Shown here piece after piece: positions 9,027 to 16,613 of a stretch of 64,000 nucleotides of DNA. The DNA is from DATCZS01 sp036525795 (GTDB lineage: Bacteria; Actinomycetota; Acidimicrobiia; Spongiisociales; ZC4RG35), in contig DATCZS010000112.1 of the NCBI GenBank assembly GCA_036525795.1, positions 1-64,000 on the forward strand, read 5' to 3'. A program made the translations under genes and the position numbers. The notes under the pieces are model-generated. The model was not told the origin of the DNA and ran no database searches. It worked only from the letters and a program-made list of their open reading frames with translations. How positions within the stretch are numbered: the first letter of the stretch is position 1; each line of letters starts with the position of its first letter.

Positions 9027-9062
9027 GTAGTTCCCCCCAACCTTTTCCACACGTGTGGAAGG
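9027..9062 (+). repeat. dispersed 36-bp palindrome-bearing element, copy 1
   Basis: It contains the perfect palindrome CCACACGTGTGG (9047-9058) inside TTTCCACACGTGTGGA. The reverse complement of 33690-33725 matches at 29 of 36 positions, sharing GTAGTTC, CCCA and the 16-nt palindromic block. AACC at 9039-9042 can pair with GGTT at 9061-9064 around the palindrome, so it could act as a bidirectional terminator between crgA and the minus-strand gene at 9109. TACAC-CC-GTGTA just upstream is a second small hairpin. Confidence 0.7.
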
Positions 9063-9108
9063 TTTCGCGGTCTCCCGATCGCTGAGAGCCGAGATCTCCG
9101 GCCCCCGT

Positions 9109-9354
9109 TCACGGCCGCCAGACGTGAATCATCTCCTCCCTGCAGTGCTTGGGGGCCGCCTCCTCGGTGACGTTCTTGACGGTCATCGTCACCTCCGTGC
9201 CGCAGATCGTGCACCGGAAGTGCTGTTCGGTCGCCACGACGTCCGCGGGATCCACTTCGGGCGGCGGGGTCGACAGCATGGCGATGAACCAGGTGGCCAC
9301 CCGCCAGATGACGAGTGCCATGACGATGGCAATGGCGATGTTGAGAAAACCCAT
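9109..9354 (-). CDS. small membrane protein with C-terminal zinc-ribbon-like motif
   Basis: 81 residues. One hydrophobic helix occupies about 3-26 (FLNIAIAIVMALVIWRVATWFIAML), followed by an acidic linker and a C-terminal part with CTICG and a later Cys in KHCREEM, resembling half of a zinc ribbon. The family is not recognised. ATG 9354 places the helix at the very N-terminus. It is convergent with crgA. The cytoplasmic Cys/His tail could bind zinc; no function is assigned. Confidence 0.6.
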   Translation of the reverse strand: MGFLNIAIAIVMALVIWRVATWFIAMLSTPPPEVDPADVVATEQHFRCTICGTEVTMTVKNVTEEAAPKHCREEMIHVWRP

Positions 9355-9430
9355 ATGACGCGATCGGCGTTCAGCGATCAACCGTCAGCATACGGCTCGC
9401 CTGCAGTTCGGTGAATGCCGGCCGCCGTTC

Positions 9431-9470
9431 CGGCCGAAGGTTGCCGGCCGAAGGTTGCCGGCCGAAGGCT
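9431..9470 (+). repeat. 14-bp tandem repeat, about 2.9 copies
   Basis: The unit CGGCCGAAGGTTGC occurs at 9431-9444 and 9445-9458, with a partial third copy from 9459. Non-coding, upstream of the minus-strand gene at 9109 and downstream of the thiolase. Each unit contains CGGCCG. Confidence 0.85.
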
Positions 9471-9490
9471 CGAGGATCCGCCCCTTCTGC

Positions 9491-10657
9491 TCAGATCCTC
9501 TCGATGATGGTTCCGTTGGCCATCCCGCCGCCCTCACACATCGACTGCAGGCCGTAGCGGCCGCCGGTGCGAACCAGTTCGTGGACCAGGGTGGTCATGA
9601 GCCGGGCGCCGGACGCTCCCAACGGATGGCCGAGGGCAACCGCCCCGCCGTTGACGTTGGTGCGACCCCACAGCGCCATCGGGTCGGAACCACCGTGCTC
9701 GGCACGCCAGGCAGCCGTCACGGCGGCGAACGCCTCGTTGATCTCGAAGAGGTCGATCTCGTCGACGGTGAGGCCGGCGCGCTCGAGGGCCTTCGAGGTT
9801 GCGGGAATCGGACCGGTGAGCATGGTCACCGGGTCGACCCCGGCAAGCGAGAACGACACGAACCGGGCCATCGGAGTCAACCCGAGCTCATCTGCGGTGT
9901 CCTCGTTCATGATGAGGATGGCCGCCGCCCCGTCGGAGATCTGCGAGGAGTTGCCCGCCGTGACCACCCCGTCGGCTTTGAAGGCCGGCTGCAGGGCCGC
10001 CAACTGCTCGAGGCTCGTCTCGAAGCGGATTCCCTCGTCTGTGGTCATCGTCGTTCCGTCCGGCAGTTCGACCGGCACGATCTGGGTGTCGAACCGACCC
10101 TCCTCGGTGGCCCGGGCCGCCCGCCGGTGTGATTCGAGTGACAGCTCATCGAGTTCCGCCCGGCTCAGACCCCACTTGTCTGCGATCATCTCGGCCGAGA
10201 CTCCCTGGGGAACGAGACCCCCGGCATAGCGGTCCATCACCAGCGGCCCGAAGGGCATACCCGGTCCTTGCTGGGCGGTGATCCCCATCGGAACACGTGT
10301 CATGGACTCGACGCCCGCCGCGATCACCACGTCGTACGCTCCCGCCATCACACCCTGGGCGGCGAAGTGGGCCGACTGCTGGGACGAGCCGCATTGCCGG
10401 TCGATGGTGGTACCGACCACGTCCTCGGGAAAGCCGGCGGCGAGGGCGGCGTTCCGGCCGACGTTGAGGCCCTGCTCCCCCGTCTGCATCACACATCCCA
10501 TGATCACGTCTTCCACCGACCCGGGATCGATGCCGTTGCGCTCGACGAGGGCCTTGAGTGGAATCGAAGCCAGGTCCACCGGGTGGATGTCTTTGAGCTT
10601 CCCGTTCCGACGGCCCACCGGCGTGCGGGCCGCATCGACGATGACGGCGTTCGGCAT
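9491..10657 (-). CDS. acetyl-CoA acetyltransferase / 3-ketoacyl-CoA thiolase
   Basis: 388 residues, full thiolase length. Acyl-accepting Cys89 lies in IDRQCGSSQQ, the catalytic His in GGAVALGHPLGASG, and the second catalytic Cys in SMCEGGGMANG near the C-terminus. It catalyses thiolytic cleavage of 3-ketoacyl-CoA or the reverse condensation. It resembles the FadA/steroid-degradation-type thiolases of actinobacteria more than short-chain AtoB, but substrate cannot be fixed from sequence. GGGAG lies a few bases before ATG 10657. It stands alone with no beta-oxidation neighbours. Confidence 0.92.
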   Translation of the reverse strand: MPNAVIVDAARTPVGRRNGKLKDIHPVDLASIPLKALVERNGIDPGSVEDVIMGCVMQTGEQGLNVGRNAALAAGFPEDVVGTTIDRQCGSSQQSAHFAAQGVMAGAYDVVIAAGVESMTRVPMGITAQQGPGMPFGPLVMDRYAGGLVPQGVSAEMIADKWGLSRAELDELSLESHRRAARATEEGRFDTQIVPVELPDGTTMTTDEGIRFETSLEQLAALQPAFKADGVVTAGNSSQISDGAAAILIMNEDTADELGLTPMARFVSFSLAGVDPVTMLTGPIPATSKALERAGLTVDEIDLFEINEAFAAVTAAWRAEHGGSDPMALWGRTNVNGGAVALGHPLGASGARLMTTLVHELVRTGGRYGLQSMCEGGGMANGTIIERI

Positions 10658-10839
10658 GTGTGCTCCCTGTGGCGGTCGACCCGACGAAGTCCGGTCGATG
10701 TGCGCAGTGTAGGGCGGCGCCCCCGCCCGGCATCAGGCGGATCACCCTCTGTGACTAGTCCTCATGGCATCGCGCGGAACCACCCACAGGGCGATGCGTG
10801 GCTGCCGATAACGGTCGGGAACGCCAGGGGGAGCACACC

Positions 10840-10962
10840 ATGACCACGCCTTTCACGATCGGATCCGTGTCTGTTCGAGAGTTTCTCGCGTCGATGACGG
10901 CTGCGTCCCGAGAAGAGGGCGATGCCCCGGACGAGGAACCGGCCGTTCGACCGGCCGCCTGA
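10840..10962 (+). CDS. possible 40-residue protein
   Basis: A short frame reads MTTPFTIGSVSVREFLASMT, then an acidic and Pro/Ala-rich end. GGGGGAG sits about 7 nt before the ATG, a strong ribosome-binding site, and no other gene covers 10658-11043. The family is not recognised. It could be a short regulatory peptide or a chance frame in GC-rich DNA; the rest of this 386-bp gap shows only the thiolase 5' region. Confidence 0.35.
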   Translation: MTTPFTIGSVSVREFLASMTAASREEGDAPDEEPAVRPAA

Positions 10963-11043
10963 ACTCGCTTCCCGACCGGCCGCCACCCGGACCGGTCGAA
11001 GGGGCCTATCCCCCTGCCGAGTGATGTCCTCTTCGTCCCCGAG

Positions 11044-11116
11044 TGGAGCTGACGGGATTTGAACCCGTGACCCCCTGCTTGCAAAGCAGGTGCTCTGCCA
11101 ACTGAGCTACAGCCCC
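11044..11116 (-). tRNA. tRNA-Ala (anticodon UGC)
   Basis: On the minus strand acceptor GGGGCTG pairs with CAGCTCC (one G-U pair), discriminator A at 11044. Anticodon stem CCTGC/GCAGG encloses loop TTTGCAA, anticodon TGC, alanine. 73 nt, no encoded CCA. In related genomes it follows tRNA-Ile directly; here it lies 4.5 kb away on the opposite strand. Confidence 0.97.
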
Positions 11117-11265
11117 AGAGAAGGCGCCGCTCTCCTCGGGGTTGCCGCCATCGCCAGGCGAGGGACGGCTCCGTCGGAAATCGACCACCAGAGGATATCC
11201 GATGACGGAGGTGGGGCCACAACCCCGGCCTTCCGCTACCCACACCACCGACGTATCGTCTGCGC

Positions 11266-13377
11266 ATGACGGACAGCCGCGTGATCGTCGCAGACGACGA
11301 CGGACGGGAACCGGCCCCACCCCTCTCTCCCCCGCCTCCCGACTCAAGGGCGGGACTCGGTGCCCTGGTGGCGGCAGCGGTGGTGATCGTGGGACTGGTG
11401 CTCGTCGGAACCGCACCGGACCCCGAACCCGACCAGACCGGTGGGCTCGGGGCACCCACCGCGGCCGAGCAGCCCGTGGTGACCGCACCTCCCGCGGTGG
11501 TGCCCGAGATCGCCCTGGGCTGGAGGCGCCTCGACCTGCCGGGGAGAGGCACCGTCGTCGAACTCGCCCACGGTGGAGGCGGTTGGATGGCTCTCTCCCA
11601 CGGCGAGCAGTCGACCGTGGCGACGTCGACGGACGGGCGGATCTGGGTGACCCGCTCCTTCCCCGGACCTCTCGACGGAGACGTGCTCGGCATGGTGACG
11701 TCCACCCGCCACGTGGTGGTCGACACCGGCGCAGGGACCGGCGGCGCCACCCGCTCGTGGGTCTCCACAGACGGCGGCGTGACCTGGGACACGGCCCTGT
11801 TCCCACCCGGCTACGTGCGGATCACATCGCTGGTCTCTGCCGGAGACCGCATCGTGGCCGGCGGGGCGGTGTCCACCGATCCCCGGGACGTCGTCGAGGA
11901 GGGATCCGCCACCACGGCGATGGCGTGGCACTACACCGACGGCCGGTGGGTTCCCCTTGCGTTCTCCAGCCCGCCGGGCGCCTTCAGCAGCGTCGAGGCC
12001 CTGGTGACGACATCGGACGGGGTCATGGCCTTCGGGCGGGTCGACGAGGGTCCGGCCGCCTGGCGGCTGGAGGGGCTGACGCTGGCCCGGGTGTCCGTCT
12101 CGGTCCCTCGCGCCGTCGAGGAAAGCTCCTTTTCCGCCGTGACCCGGTCGATGGACGGGTGGTGGCTGGCAGAGTTCCGGTCCAGGTCGAGCGCGTCCTA
12201 TGCCACGTCCAGCGACCTCACCCAATGGGATCTGCTCGGGGCGGGACTCGACGGTTCACGGAGCACCTCGGTCGCCGCGACCGGCCTCGGCATCGTCGGT
12301 GTGGGCGAAGACGATCAGCAGTTCCGTCTGGTCGACGGCTCGGGGATCCAGGAGGTCCGGTACCGCTATCCGGACACCTTCACGGGCTTCGATCCGGACC
12401 GGCACACATCGGTGGTGGCCTCCGATGGAGACCTGATCGTGATGGGAGGCGGAACCTACTCGCCGGCCCTGTGGCTGCGTGGTCTCACCGGCGGACGGGT
12501 CGGGGTCACGGCCGAGCCTTCCACCCGAGAGGGACGGTGGCGGCTGGCAGGGTCGTTCGGATCGGGCTTCTGGGATCCGGATCCCCGCCCGTTCCGGGTC
12601 GTGCGGTGGGAAGGTGGGTATGCGGTCGCCACCCCGCAGGCCGTGTGGCACACCACCGACCTCATCGGGGTCGCCGCGACTCGCGAAGACATCGTGCCCG
12701 AGCGCCTGATCGCGACGCGTCAAGGACTGCTTGCAGTCGATTCCGGGGCAGCGCTCCTCGGCTCGGACGGCTCGGGAGGGTGGGAACCGGAGAACCTGGG
12801 CTTTGCGGTCGGCGGCGTCACCGAGACCCCCTCATCGGTGATCGCCTACGGGTGGACCGACCGGGGCGAGGCCGTACTCGCCGTTCGCCCTGACGGCGGA
12901 TCCTGGGAGATCGTGACACCCGACTCCTCGTCCACGATCTACCCCGTCGCCGCCGCCGCCGGTCTCGTCTTCGGATTCGACGCCGAGCGTTCGGCTGAAG
13001 ACGGAGGCAGGTTCAGCTCCGACGGGGTGACCTGGGAGCCGATCGAACTCGACGCACTCCGCGGACTCGAGAGCGGTACCCCGTTCGTGATCGTGGAGCG
13101 CTCCCGGGCCTCGACCACCATCCAGCTCCTCGACGAACAGGCGCCGTTGGTGGTTCCTTCCATCGATCCGGTCGAGGTCGTGAGAGTGGGCGAGATCGTG
13201 CGGGTACGGGGGTCGGACGGGCTGTGGGAGACCTCCGATGCAGGAACCACCTGGATCACCTACCCCATCGGCCTCGAGCAGCGGCTCATCGGGCCTCTGC
13301 GCCTTGCGCCGACCGAGGAACCGATCGTCCTCCTGGCGGCGCGTGACTCCTACCGCATCCTTGTCTTCGAACGGTGA
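11266..13377 (+). CDS. membrane-anchored Asp-box (BNR-like) beta-propeller protein, function unknown
   Basis: 703 residues: a short cytosolic N-terminus, one transmembrane helix (about 30-48), a Pro/Thr-rich spacer and a long extracytoplasmic part. Asp-box-like turns S-x-D-G-x-x-x-W recur near residues 122, 167, 584 and 656 (STDGGVTW, SSDGVTW, SDAGTTW), and Trp/Gly-rich beta repeats fill the space between. Asp-box propellers occur in sialidases and in sortilin-like and photosystem-assembly proteins, but no sialidase FRIP motif or catalytic triad was seen. It probably binds extracellular ligands. It lies between the split tRNA-Ala and the BTAD regulator and faces the latter convergently. Confidence 0.8.
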   Translation: MTDSRVIVADDDGREPAPPLSPPPPDSRAGLGALVAAAVVIVGLVLVGTAPDPEPDQTGGLGAPTAAEQPVVTAPPAVVPEIALGWRRLDLPGRGTVVELAHGGGGWMALSHGEQSTVATSTDGRIWVTRSFPGPLDGDVLGMVTSTRHVVVDTGAGTGGATRSWVSTDGGVTWDTALFPPGYVRITSLVSAGDRIVAGGAVSTDPRDVVEEGSATTAMAWHYTDGRWVPLAFSSPPGAFSSVEALVTTSDGVMAFGRVDEGPAAWRLEGLTLARVSVSVPRAVEESSFSAVTRSMDGWWLAEFRSRSSASYATSSDLTQWDLLGAGLDGSRSTSVAATGLGIVGVGEDDQQFRLVDGSGIQEVRYRYPDTFTGFDPDRHTSVVASDGDLIVMGGGTYSPALWLRGLTGGRVGVTAEPSTREGRWRLAGSFGSGFWDPDPRPFRVVRWEGGYAVATPQAVWHTTDLIGVAATREDIVPERLIATRQGLLAVDSGAALLGSDGSGGWEPENLGFAVGGVTETPSSVIAYGWTDRGEAVLAVRPDGGSWEIVTPDSSSTIYPVAAAAGLVFGFDAERSAEDGGRFSSDGVTWEPIELDALRGLESGTPFVIVERSRASTTIQLLDEQAPLVVPSIDPVEVVRVGEIVRVRGSDGLWETSDAGTTWITYPIGLEQRLIGPLRLAPTEEPIVLLAARDSYRILVFER

Positions 13378-13401
13378 TCTCCCTGCGCACCGGCCCGGCC
13401 G

Positions 13402-14169
13402 TCAGCCGGCGCGGCCGATGCCGCCGCGTACGACGACGTCTCCCTCGATGATCTGCGCCCTCAGGTCGTCGGCCTCACGACCGGGCATCAGCCCGAGTTC
13501 GGCCATGACCGCCCCGTAGTCGTCGAGCGCCTTGAGCGCATCGACCCTTCTCCCCTGCTCGAGCAGCGAGCGGGCGAGCAACTTCCACAGATGCTCACGG
13601 TACGGGTCGTCTGCGAGCGCCGACCGCAGCCTGCCGACGGCACGGATCTGATCGCCGAGTGCGACATCGCACTCCAACTCCAACTCGACCGCAGTCCGCC
13701 GCAACTCCTCCAGCCGGAGCGCCTCCACACGAAACGGATCCTCGTCTGCCATCTCCCCATACGGTGTTCCCCGCCACAGCGAGAGCGCGTCCAGCAGCAG
13801 TCTGCGGGCGGCCTCCGGGTCGGTGTGGACGGCCTCCGCCGCCTGAAGCACAGCCCTCTCGAAAGCGCATGCGTCGATGTCCTCGCAGGTCGCCACCAGC
13901 GTGTAGCTGTGGTCGGTGGCTCGCAACCAGTCCTCCCCGAGAAGGGCGCGCAGGCGCGAGATGTGAGATTGGAGCGCGTTCATCCCGGTGGCGGGAACCC
14001 CTTCCGGCCACACCACATCGAGGAGCCGGTCGATCGACACCGCGTGGTTCACCGAGAGCACGAGAACGGCGAGCAGCGCCTGAGTTCGTCGACCGGCAAC
14101 CGGCACGACAGCCTCCCCGTCGTCGATGGCGGGCGGTCCCAACATCAGGATTCGAGTGCGCGGCGGCAT
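13402..14169 (-). CDS. BTAD-domain (SARP/AfsR-type) transcriptional regulator
   Basis: 255 residues from ATG 14169. The N-terminal OmpR/PhoB-like winged helix (about 5-90) shows RRTQALLAVLVL, LLDVVWPEGVPATGMNALQSHISRLRALLG and YTLV. The rest is a bacterial transcriptional activator (BTAD) TPR-like domain (DALSLWRGTPYGEMADEDPF, RRVDALKALDDY). There is no ATPase module, so it is a short SARP-type activator. GTG 14196 is an alternative start. It diverges from the RFERIG-repeat pair at 14369 with a 199-bp gap, making that pair its likeliest target, by inference. Confidence 0.88.
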   Translation of the reverse strand: MPPRTRILMLGPPAIDDGEAVVPVAGRRTQALLAVLVLSVNHAVSIDRLLDVVWPEGVPATGMNALQSHISRLRALLGEDWLRATDHSYTLVATCEDIDACAFERAVLQAAEAVHTDPEAARRLLLDALSLWRGTPYGEMADEDPFRVEALRLEELRRTAVELELECDVALGDQIRAVGRLRSALADDPYREHLWKLLARSLLEQGRRVDALKALDDYGAVMAELGLMPGREADDLRAQIIEGDVVVRGGIGRAG

Positions 14170-14368
14170 CACAAACACCGACTGACCACACCTCACGGTA
14201 CGCCCAGGGGCAATCCCGATCCAGAGTCCAACGTCAGCGTCCGCGCCGGGTCAGCAGCACATCCCGTCCGGGTATGCGCCCCATCCGATCCGCCACCGGC
14301 CGACTGGCGTTCCGGGCGCGACCGTGAGGGAGAAGGAACACAGTCCGAGAGACCCAAGGAGGTGGATC

Positions 14369-14902
14369 GTGACACTGGACACCGGCCTGAGAGCCGGCGA
14401 GTCGGCCGGCACCGAAGCCGGGGTACGCGAACGGGAGGTGCTTCCCAGAGTGCGGCAGCCGGTCGTGCGCTGGATCGAGTTCCTGGCGTTCATGGGGTTG
14501 GTGGTCGTGGCGGCCGTAGGCCTCTGGCTCATCGTGGGCAACGACGCAACCGACGGCAGCTTCGAGGCCGCCGAAGAGATGCGTTTCGAACGAATCGGCC
14601 AGGCCGCGGCGGTGATCACCGCCCAGCAGTTGGCCCGGCTGGAAGACGCGGTCACGCCCTCCGTCGGAGCCCCCTTCGAGATGGCCGAAATGGCCCGCTT
14701 CGAGCGGATCGCCGAGGCGGCCGGCGCCCCGACGCTCTTGAGCGACGGCTCCTCTTCCTATGCCGAGTCGCTGCGGCTCAACCTGCTTCGGCCCACAGGC
14801 GGAATTCATCTCGACGGGTTCGACGTCGCCGAGATGCTGCGCTTCTCCCGCATCGGCGGCTATGCGCAGGCGATCACCCTCGACGAGTTCGTGGAGCCGT
14901 GA
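14369..14902 (+). CDS. RFERIG-repeat single-pass membrane protein A
   Basis: 177 residues from GTG 14369, preceded by AAGGAGG at an ideal distance. A cytosolic N-terminus of about 40 residues is followed by one transmembrane helix (IEFLAFMGLVVVAAVGLWLIV) and an extracytoplasmic part. The latter carries three copies of a short motif, F-x-x-A-E-x-x-R-F-x-R-I (FEAAEEMRFERIG, FEMAEMARFERIA, FDVAEMLRFSRIG), each continuing into A-x-x-I/L-T-type sequence. No known family is recognised. It is paralogous to the next gene, 18 nt downstream. Confidence 0.8.
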   Translation: MTLDTGLRAGESAGTEAGVREREVLPRVRQPVVRWIEFLAFMGLVVVAAVGLWLIVGNDATDGSFEAAEEMRFERIGQAAAVITAQQLARLEDAVTPSVGAPFEMAEMARFERIAEAAGAPTLLSDGSSSYAESLRLNLLRPTGGIHLDGFDVAEMLRFSRIGGYAQAITLDEFVEP

Positions 14903-14920
14903 GAGAAACCGAGGTGAGAC

Positions 14921-15493
14921 ATGACATCGACGATTGACCGGGGGAAGACAAGGGAAGGCCTCGACTGGGGGAGGGCGCCTCCGAGAACCCATCCTCAGGC
15001 CGTCAGGCGGATCGAGCTCCTGGTGTTCATGGGACTCGTTGCCGTGGCGGCGGTCGCCCTGTGGCTGATGGCGGGTGATGACACGACCGACGGCAGCTTC
15101 GAGATCGCCGAGCAGATGCGGTTCGAACGGATCGGCCAGCAGGCGGCGGTGGTGGACGTCGAGGACTTCGCCTCATTGGAGGACGGGGTGGCCGCCACGA
15201 TGGACCACAGCTTCGACCGCGCCGAGCTGGAGCGTTTCTCCCGTATCGGCGGCTACGCGCCGGCGATCACGCTGAACGAGTTCGCCGCACTGGAGGATCA
15301 CGCCTTTGTCGCCCCGACGCATGGCGAACTCCAAGGACTCGCCGACATCTACACCGGCGACTCCTTCGGCTCCATGCCGATGGACTACTGGCAGAACCTG
15401 GCGCTCCAGGAGTTGGCCGACATCTACACCGGCGACTCCTTCGGCTCCATGCCGATGGACTACTGGCAGGCCCACACGTCGCCGGTTGAGTGA
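14921..15493 (+). CDS. RFERIG-repeat single-pass membrane protein B, with a duplicated C-terminal block
   Basis: 190 residues, ATG 14921 with GAGGTGAGA before it. The layout is that of protein A: N-terminal tail, one helix (IELLVFMGLVAVAAVALWLMAG), then two F-x-x-A-E-x-x-R-F-x-R-I-G motifs (FEIAEQMRFERIG, FDRAELERFSRIG). It adds a C-terminal block in which LADIYTGDSFGSMPMDYWQ appears twice, 25 residues apart, encoded by identical DNA. Function unknown. Membrane topology puts the repeats outside the cell. Confidence 0.8.
   Translation: MTSTIDRGKTREGLDWGRAPPRTHPQAVRRIELLVFMGLVAVAAVALWLMAGDDTTDGSFEIAEQMRFERIGQQAAVVDVEDFASLEDGVAATMDHSFDRAELERFSRIGGYAPAITLNEFAALEDHAFVAPTHGELQGLADIYTGDSFGSMPMDYWQNLALQELADIYTGDSFGSMPMDYWQAHTSPVE
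15341..15469 (+). repeat. perfect 54-bp direct duplication inside a coding region
   Basis: 15341-15394 and 15416-15469 are identical and lie 75 bp apart start to start, so the duplication is in frame (25 codons). Exact identity including third positions points to a recent duplication, an ongoing expansion/contraction site, or gene conversion. Confidence 0.9.
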
Positions 15494-15499
15494 GGCGCA

Positions 15500-15547
15500 G
15501 CCAACACTCTCACCGGAGTGACTGCCAACACTCTCACCGGAGTGACT
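15500..15547 (+). repeat. 24-bp perfect tandem repeat, two copies, each a mini-hairpin
   Basis: Units at 15500-15523 and 15524-15547 are identical. Each holds CACTC and GAGTG separated by 6 nt, able to fold into a 5-bp hairpin. They lie just after the stop codon of RFERIG protein B and before the longer hairpin at 15550. Confidence 0.85.
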
Positions 15548-15549
15548 GG

Positions 15550-15584
15550 GATCAGGCGTGGCCTCGGGGGTTCTACGCCTGATC
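15550..15584 (+). terminator. hairpin terminator after the RFERIG operon
   Basis: GATCAGGCGT (15550-15559) pairs perfectly with ACGCCTGATC (15575-15584) around a 15-nt loop. There is no T tract, as is common in high-GC actinobacteria. It separates the operon from tRNA-Ile. Confidence 0.6.
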
Positions 15585-15664
15585 GTCGAGCACGACGGTA
15601 CCTGTCCGCCTTGCCCCGCTTCCTCCATCATCGGTACACTCGCCCCCTGCGCGACCGCGCATCC

Positions 15665-15739
15665 GGGCCCATAGCTCAGTTCGGTTAGAGCGCTGCCCTG
15701 ATAAGGCAGAGGTCCCTGGTTCAAATCCAGGTGGGCCCA
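15665..15739 (+). tRNA. tRNA-Ile (anticodon GAU)
   Basis: Acceptor GGGCCCA pairs with TGGGCCC, discriminator A at 15739. Anticodon stem CTGCC/GGCAG encloses loop CTGATAA, anticodon GAT. 75 nt. Its place near gyrA/DUF3566 matches ileT of mycobacteria. Confidence 0.97.
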
Positions 15740-15800
15740 CCCCCGACAGTCTCTGCTGGTTCAGGGACTTCCCGCTTCCTGGCTTGGGGCCCGCCCCCCA

Positions 15801-16601
15801 TCACTCGGCTGCGAACAGCCTGATCGGCTCAGGAAAGCCCTTGAGGTCGATCTCGCCGACGTCGAGGAAGCTGACGCCCTTGCCGATCGCCAGGTCCCGG
15901 ACAGTGCCCGCGACGAGGGTCTGTCCGCCCGCAGCATGCGCGCAGATGCGAGCAGCCAGGTTCACCGAAGCCCCGTAGATATCGGAGGATTCCTCGACCG
16001 GCTCGCCGGCCGAGATCCCGATCTTGATGCGGAGGTTCCCGATGTCCTCGCATCTTCGGTGCATCTGTGTCGCCGCCCCGAGTGCCTTGATGACAGAAGC
16101 GAACGATGCAAGCACACCGTCACCGGTGTGCTTGACCTCCGAGCCGGAAAACTCGGCGAGGCAGGCCCGCACGATCTCGTCGTGGCGTCTGACTGCCTCG
16201 ACGGCGGCAACGTCCCCATGCTCGGTGCTGATGGAGGTCGAACCCTCGATGTCGGTGAACATGATCGCCCGCAGACCGGTGTCGAGTTTGCCGTCATCGA
16301 GCAGGACCCGGTCTCCCTTGTCGGTAGCCATCCCGCCGAGGAATGCCGACATCGTGGGGGCATCGAGCTCGATGACGTTGTGGGGCATGAGTCCGTGTGA
16401 CGCCTTGTGGCACGCCCTGAGGGACTCGGCATCCGGGGCCTCGGCGAGGCAGAAGGACTTTCCGTCTGGAGCGTTGAGCCAGTACGAGACCCACCTGACT
16501 CCGAACGCGTCCTGCATCTCGAGATCTGCGCGGTGGGCCGCCGCGATCTCTTCGGGCGTCGCGTCGCCGAGGCCGGGGTGGACGTCCATGAACATCGGCA
16601 T
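15801..16601 (-). CDS. DUF4242 - class III nucleotidyl cyclase fusion
   Basis: 266 residues. Residues 1 to about 80 resemble DUF4242/SCO4226-type small metal-binding domains (MFMDVHPGL, SYWLNAPDGKSFCLAEAP). Residues about 110-260 form a class III adenylate/guanylate cyclase catalytic domain: metal site FTDIEGST, KHTGDGVLASF, and GISAGEPVEESSDIYGASVNLAARI with the Asn/Arg pair. No membrane segment, so a soluble cyclase with a sensor-like N-terminus. The lysine of VKHTGDG suits ATP specificity but this is uncertain. A cyclic-nucleotide-binding protein lies at 48907; a functional link is speculative. Confidence 0.88.
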   Translation of the reverse strand: MPMFMDVHPGLGDATPEEIAAAHRADLEMQDAFGVRWVSYWLNAPDGKSFCLAEAPDAESLRACHKASHGLMPHNVIELDAPTMSAFLGGMATDKGDRVLLDDGKLDTGLRAIMFTDIEGSTSISTEHGDVAAVEAVRRHDEIVRACLAEFSGSEVKHTGDGVLASFASVIKALGAATQMHRRCEDIGNLRIKIGISAGEPVEESSDIYGASVNLAARICAHAAGGQTLVAGTVRDLAIGKGVSFLDVGEIDLKGFPEPIRLFAAE

Positions 16602-16607
16602 TCGGGC

Positions 16608-16613
16608 AGTCTA
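16608..16613 (-). promoter_or_regulatory. -10 box of the cyclase gene
   Basis: On the minus strand TAGACT is followed after 6 nt by the ATG at 16601, giving a leaderless transcript. Confidence 0.5.

Noticed and set aside
9047..9058. CCACACGTGTGG as a parS or DnaA site
   Set aside because: It shares only CACGTG-like centre with parS and lacks GTTTC/GTTCC arms; it lacks TTATCC for a DnaA box. Kept as a separate repeat.
15341..15584. A CRISPR array
   Set aside because: Only two repeat copies of each kind, no unique spacers and no cas genes; the 54-bp repeat is coding.
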